Of a stretch of 8,995 bases of DNA, positions 6,895 through 8,995 are shown in pieces. The stretch is from Myxococcaceae bacterium. GTDB taxonomy: Bacteria; Myxococcota; Myxococcia; Myxococcales; Myxococcaceae. The notes beneath the pieces are model-generated. The model ran no database searches. It was not told the origin of the DNA and saw only the letters and a list, made by a program, of their open reading frames with translations. Both the position numbers and the translations under genes were made by a program. How positions within the stretch are numbered: position 1 is the stretch's first letter; every line of letters starts with the position of its first letter. Location: assembly GCA_018262385.1 (NCBI GenBank), contig JAGSPQ010000073.1, positions 1 through 8,995 on the forward strand. The letters are read 5' to 3'.

Positions 6895-8654
6895 CGAGAG
6901 GTGCGCCGGCGCCGCAGCAGGCCGAAGAGCGCCAGCGCGGCGAACGAGAGCACGCCCAGATGGACCTGGCTGCAGTTGCAGCCGTCGGGGTCATCGGGCG
7001 GGTAGACGACCGTGCCGCCATCGGGGTTGGGGGTGTTTCCGGCGTCCGGATCGATCTCCGCCGCCCCGACGCCACCTTCCGGGACGAACTCGACCAGGGT
7101 CGCGCTGTACGGCGGCAGGGAGATCGTCAGCGCGCCGTTGGTCACCGAGCCGGCGCCCGCCGGCCGCAGCCGGCCTCCGGCGGAGAACTGGAAGGCGCGG
7201 TACGGGCCGCTCTGCCCCATCCCGGTGAAGGTGATCGTCGCCGGGTTGGGAGCGGACGGGCTCTTGTTCACCAGCACCGTGGTCACCCGGGCCGAGTCGA
7301 ACGCGGCGAAGGTGGCCAGCAGCGGCTCGCCGGAGCGGGCGCGAATCGAGGTGTCACCGAACTTCGAGCCGGCGCCGTCGTAGTTCCGGTAGAGCTTGAA
7401 CGCGTCTTCGCCCAGGCCGTTGGGAGCGGGCGGATCTTCGAGGGTGGCGAGATCGAGCCCTTCCCGGCCGAAGATCCCCAGCACGTCGACCTGCGCGAGG
7501 GCGCCGCTGGGCGAGTCGATCAACCCCCAGGCGTAGCCGGAGATCGCCAGCTTGGTGCCCGGGTAGTACCTAGCGACCCACTCCTTCATGCGGGGGATGA
7601 GGTTGATCACGCCGCCGTAGCAGCACGCTTCCCAGCTCTCGACGGTGTAGCTGGGGTCCCAGAGAATGCGCGTCGAGCGCAGCCGCATCTCGTTCGCGCT
7701 GGGCGCAGTGCCGGCGTCGAGCGCGACCCCTTCGGCCTGCGGGTAAACGTGGACGTCGAGGTAGTCGAGGATGCGGCGGTTGTTGGCCGCCTCGTACCCC
7801 TTCGCCTGCTGGAGGTAGAAGGGGATGAAGTCCACCCCCGCGCTGGCGCGATCATTGGCGGCGCTGTCGAAGTACTCGAGCCACCCCCACGCCGCCGGGC
7901 CGAGGGTGAGCGCGGACGGGTCGGCGTCCTTCACTGCCTTGCCGTGCTTCTCGAGCGCCGCCTTCACCTCGGCGTAGGTCGCGCGCGCGGGGTGGATGTC
8001 GCGGTGGGTCTCGTGCCAGAGCGCCGGCTGGTTGCTCAGGTTGTAGAAGCGCACGCCGCCGTTGGCCGCGGTGCCGAAGGTCGCCACCAGGTGAGCGACC
8101 CACTCGGTGGACCACGCCTGGGTGGCGGGGATCGAGGTGTCGAGCGGATCGTTGCCGCTGATCAGCGAGCCGTCGGGCTTCACCCCGTTGCCACATTCCG
8201 GATCCTGGGGGCTGACCTGCTGCTGGGGCCCGTACTTCGAGACCTTGAAGCCGCACTTCGACGACGCCGAGAGCGGCTGGGTGACGTAGCCGATGCTCGG
8301 CACCTCGATCATCGACCGGGCGTTGGCGGCCTTGTTGACCTGGACGAAGTTGTCGGCGGAGTTGCTGGCGTTGCCCTTCTCTTGCGGGACGGTGCGGAAG
8401 AACTTCCCATCGCCGCCGGTGTTGGTGGTCGACGTCTTCCAGTTGTAGCGGCTGAGGGTGTTGCCCCCGTGCCTCCTCACCGTCACCCCCATGCGGGACA
8501 CCTGGGCATCGTCGCCGAGCACCAGGCCGTAGATGTCGGGAGAGATCGGTGCTCGGTCGTACCGGGCATCGACAGAAACGTTCGCAGCGAAAGCAGCCGA
8601 GCACCACAGCGTGGCAACGACTGCGAGGCGGGTTCGATTTCGGAGGTGGAGCAT
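6891..8654 (-). CDS. Surface-anchored GH44-fold protein lacking catalytic Glu pair
   Basis: This is a secreted member of glycoside hydrolase family 44, whose active members are endoglucanases and xyloglucanases. From the ATG at 8654 it is 587 residues. A signal peptide ends near AFA (21-23). The barrel opens with ISPDIYGL (37-44) and RRHGGNTLSRYNW (60-72). Then come NLSNQPALWHETHRDIHP (205-222), LDYLDVHVYP (296-305), LWDPSYTVESW (331-341), LIPRMKEWVARYYPGTKLAI (352-371) and GALAQVDVLGIFGREGLDLA (384-403). A beta-sandwich domain fills about 440-525. A Pro/Asp/Gly linker leads to GCNC (558-561), one hydrophobic helix and RRRRTSR, a MYXO-CTERM-type sorting tail. In active relatives the acid/base Glu sits in an NEP motif and the nucleophile Glu in a TEYNWG-like motif. 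Here these are Gln209 (CAG, 8028-8030) and Gly373 (GGC, 7536-7538), so hydrolysis is not expected. Upstream in-frame codons to 8915 are rejected because the signal peptide begins at 8654. No clear ribosome-binding site is seen. Confidence 0.85.
   Translation of the reverse strand: MLHLRNRTRLAVVATLWCSAAFAANVSVDARYDRAPISPDIYGLVLGDDAQVSRMGVTVRRHGGNTLSRYNWKTSTTNTGGDGKFFRTVPQEKGNASNSADNFVQVNKAANARSMIEVPSIGYVTQPLSASSKCGFKVSKYGPQQQVSPQDPECGNGVKPDGSLISGNDPLDTSIPATQAWSTEWVAHLVATFGTAANGGVRFYNLSNQPALWHETHRDIHPARATYAEVKAALEKHGKAVKDADPSALTLGPAAWGWLEYFDSAANDRASAGVDFIPFYLQQAKGYEAANNRRILDYLDVHVYPQAEGVALDAGTAPSANEMRLRSTRILWDPSYTVESWEACCYGGVINLIPRMKEWVARYYPGTKLAISGYAWGLIDSPSGALAQVDVLGIFGREGLDLATLEDPPAPNGLGEDAFKLYRNYDGAGSKFGDTSIRARSGEPLLATFAAFDSARVTTVLVNKSPSAPNPATITFTGMGQSGPYRAFQFSAGGRLRPAGAGSVTNGALTISLPPYSATLVEFVPEGGVGAAEIDPDAGNTPNPDGGTVVYPPDDPDGCNCSQVHLGVLSFAALALFGLLRRRRTSR
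6894..6983 (-). other. MYXO-CTERM-like sorting tail of the GH44 protein
   Basis: These bases encode the last 30 residues: Gly-Cys-Asn-Cys, a hydrophobic stretch (about 565-580, VLSFAALALFGLL) and a four-arginine cluster before the end. This tripartite layout, after a disordered Pro/Asp/Gly-rich linker, is that of MYXO-CTERM proteins, which are processed near the cysteine and displayed on the outer surface of myxobacteria. The signal supports both the surface location of the protein and the taxonomic call. Confidence 0.7.
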
Positions 8655-8778
8655 GGTGAGCGGGGGCTGTGCACCCACCGTTCCAACCGATCCGCGTCGC
8701 GTTGAGACAAGAGTTCCGCGCGGCAAAGGGGATCGCGATTCAGCGGCATCCGGTCTTCGCCTTGCACATCTGGTCTGT
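8655..8778. other. Divergent intergenic region, GH44 gene and small gene
   Basis: This 124-base gap separates the head-to-head starts of the GH44 gene and the 68-codon gene. It is visibly less GC-biased than its flanks, and if read as codons in the plus frame it has many A/T third positions, so it is probably not translated. It should hold the promoters of both genes, but no convincing -35/-10 pair or operator repeat is visible. Confidence 0.4.
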
Positions 8779-8985
8779 ATGACAGGGACTAACGACACGC
8801 TGACCGGGGCGCCCGCGGACAAGCGGAAGTTGACGATCAGCGACTTCACCCATCGCGTGCGCGAAAACCTGGCGAGGCTCGTCGCGTGGCTCGGAGGCAA
8901 GGTGTTGAAGCCCACTCCGCGGCCGCCGCCCCCGGGAGAAATGCCGAAGGATGTCGAGGGTTGGCGCAGCGAGGGGCGGAACTAG
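8779..8985 (+). CDS. Small hypothetical protein, 68 residues
   Basis: I do not recognise this protein. From the ATG at 8779 it has 68 residues: a polar N-terminus, a likely amphipathic basic helix at about 18-44 (LTISDFTHRVRENLARLVAW), a proline stretch (KPTPRPPPPGE, 44-54) and a charged end (WRSEGRN). There is no signal peptide or membrane helix. Coding is supported by strong G/C bias at third codon positions from about codon 5 to the stop, which fades directly upstream of 8779. That argues for this start over an in-frame ATG at 8653, although 8653 has a better ribosome-binding sequence (GGAGG at 8642-8646) and would give 110 residues. It is divergent from the GH44 gene. A cytoplasmic small regulatory or adaptor protein is possible, but nothing shows it. 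Confidence 0.5.
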   Translation: MTGTNDTLTGAPADKRKLTISDFTHRVRENLARLVAWLGGKVLKPTPRPPPPGEMPKDVEGWRSEGRN

Positions 8986-8995
8986 CGCCTCGCGC

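Noticed and set aside
6960..8705. A 581-codon open plus-strand frame opposite the GH44 gene.
   Set aside because: Its translation is low-complexity Arg/Gly/Ala/Val/Glu with no family motif. Long antisense open frames are expected where third codon positions are nearly all G or C. The minus-strand frame has a signal peptide, GH44 motifs and a sorting tail.
8642..8778. A plus-strand ATG at 8653 with a strong ribosome-binding sequence (GGAGG), sharing CATG with the GH44 start on the other strand, would extend the small gene to 110 residues.
   Set aside because: Third codon positions between 8653 and 8778 are rich in A and T, unlike the genes here, and change to strong G/C bias only after 8779. 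The purine run is explained by the signal-peptide codons of the GH44 gene on the opposite strand.
8655..8915. An 87-residue N-terminal extension of the GH44 protein from a start at 8915.
   Set aside because: It would bury the signal peptide inside the protein and overlap the small plus-strand gene; the ATG at 8654 starts directly at the signal peptide.

Overview
The window is GC-rich bacterial DNA with tightly packed genes. It most likely comes from a myxobacterium (Myxococcota). The best evidence is the C-terminal tail of the protein encoded at 6891-8654: a Gly-Cys-x-Cys motif, one hydrophobic helix and a terminal arginine cluster, which is the MYXO-CTERM type of surface-sorting signal. Strong G/C preference at third codon positions and a lysine/alanine-rich histone-like tail on another protein fit the same group. 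No insertion sequence, phage gene, rRNA, convincing tRNA or CRISPR array was found.

Layout. Positions 1-260 hold no convincing gene but do contain a strong hairpin (17-63) and a plus-strand terminator-like structure ending in five T (154-234). Next, on the minus strand, is a membrane glycosyltransferase of the ArnT/PMT_2 (GT-C) type. It is divergent from lptF and lptG on the plus strand, which overlap by 4 bases (GTGA) and encode the two permease subunits of the LPS-export ABC transporter. Facing lptG end to end, with a 6-base gap, is a minus-strand dacB-like gene for a PBP4 (peptidase S13) D-alanyl-D-alanine carboxypeptidase/endopeptidase. It has an extra helical C-terminal region of about 255 residues. 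Divergent from dacB is a plus-strand gene for an AHSA1/SRPBCC-domain protein carrying a histone-H1-like basic tail. Its stop overlaps, tail to tail, the stop of a minus-strand gene for a secreted, surface-anchored GH44 (endoglucanase/xyloglucanase fold) protein. A 68-codon plus-strand gene of unknown function closes the window, divergent from the GH44 gene.

How the genes work together. The left two thirds is about the cell envelope: glycan transfer from a lipid carrier, LPS export to the outer membrane, and peptidoglycan trimming. The gene directions imply separate transcripts except for lptFG. The right third is an accessory-looking pair.

The most interesting observation is that the GH44 protein keeps almost all fold-defining motifs of the family but has lost both catalytic glutamates. 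The acid/base in the usual NEP motif is Gln209 (NQP), and the nucleophile in the usual TEYNWG motif is Gly373 (SGYAWG). It is therefore predicted to be a surface-displayed pseudo-glycosidase, perhaps a polysaccharide-binding protein. The second is the AHSA1-histone tail fusion, which suggests a nucleoid-associated protein with a ligand-pocket domain.
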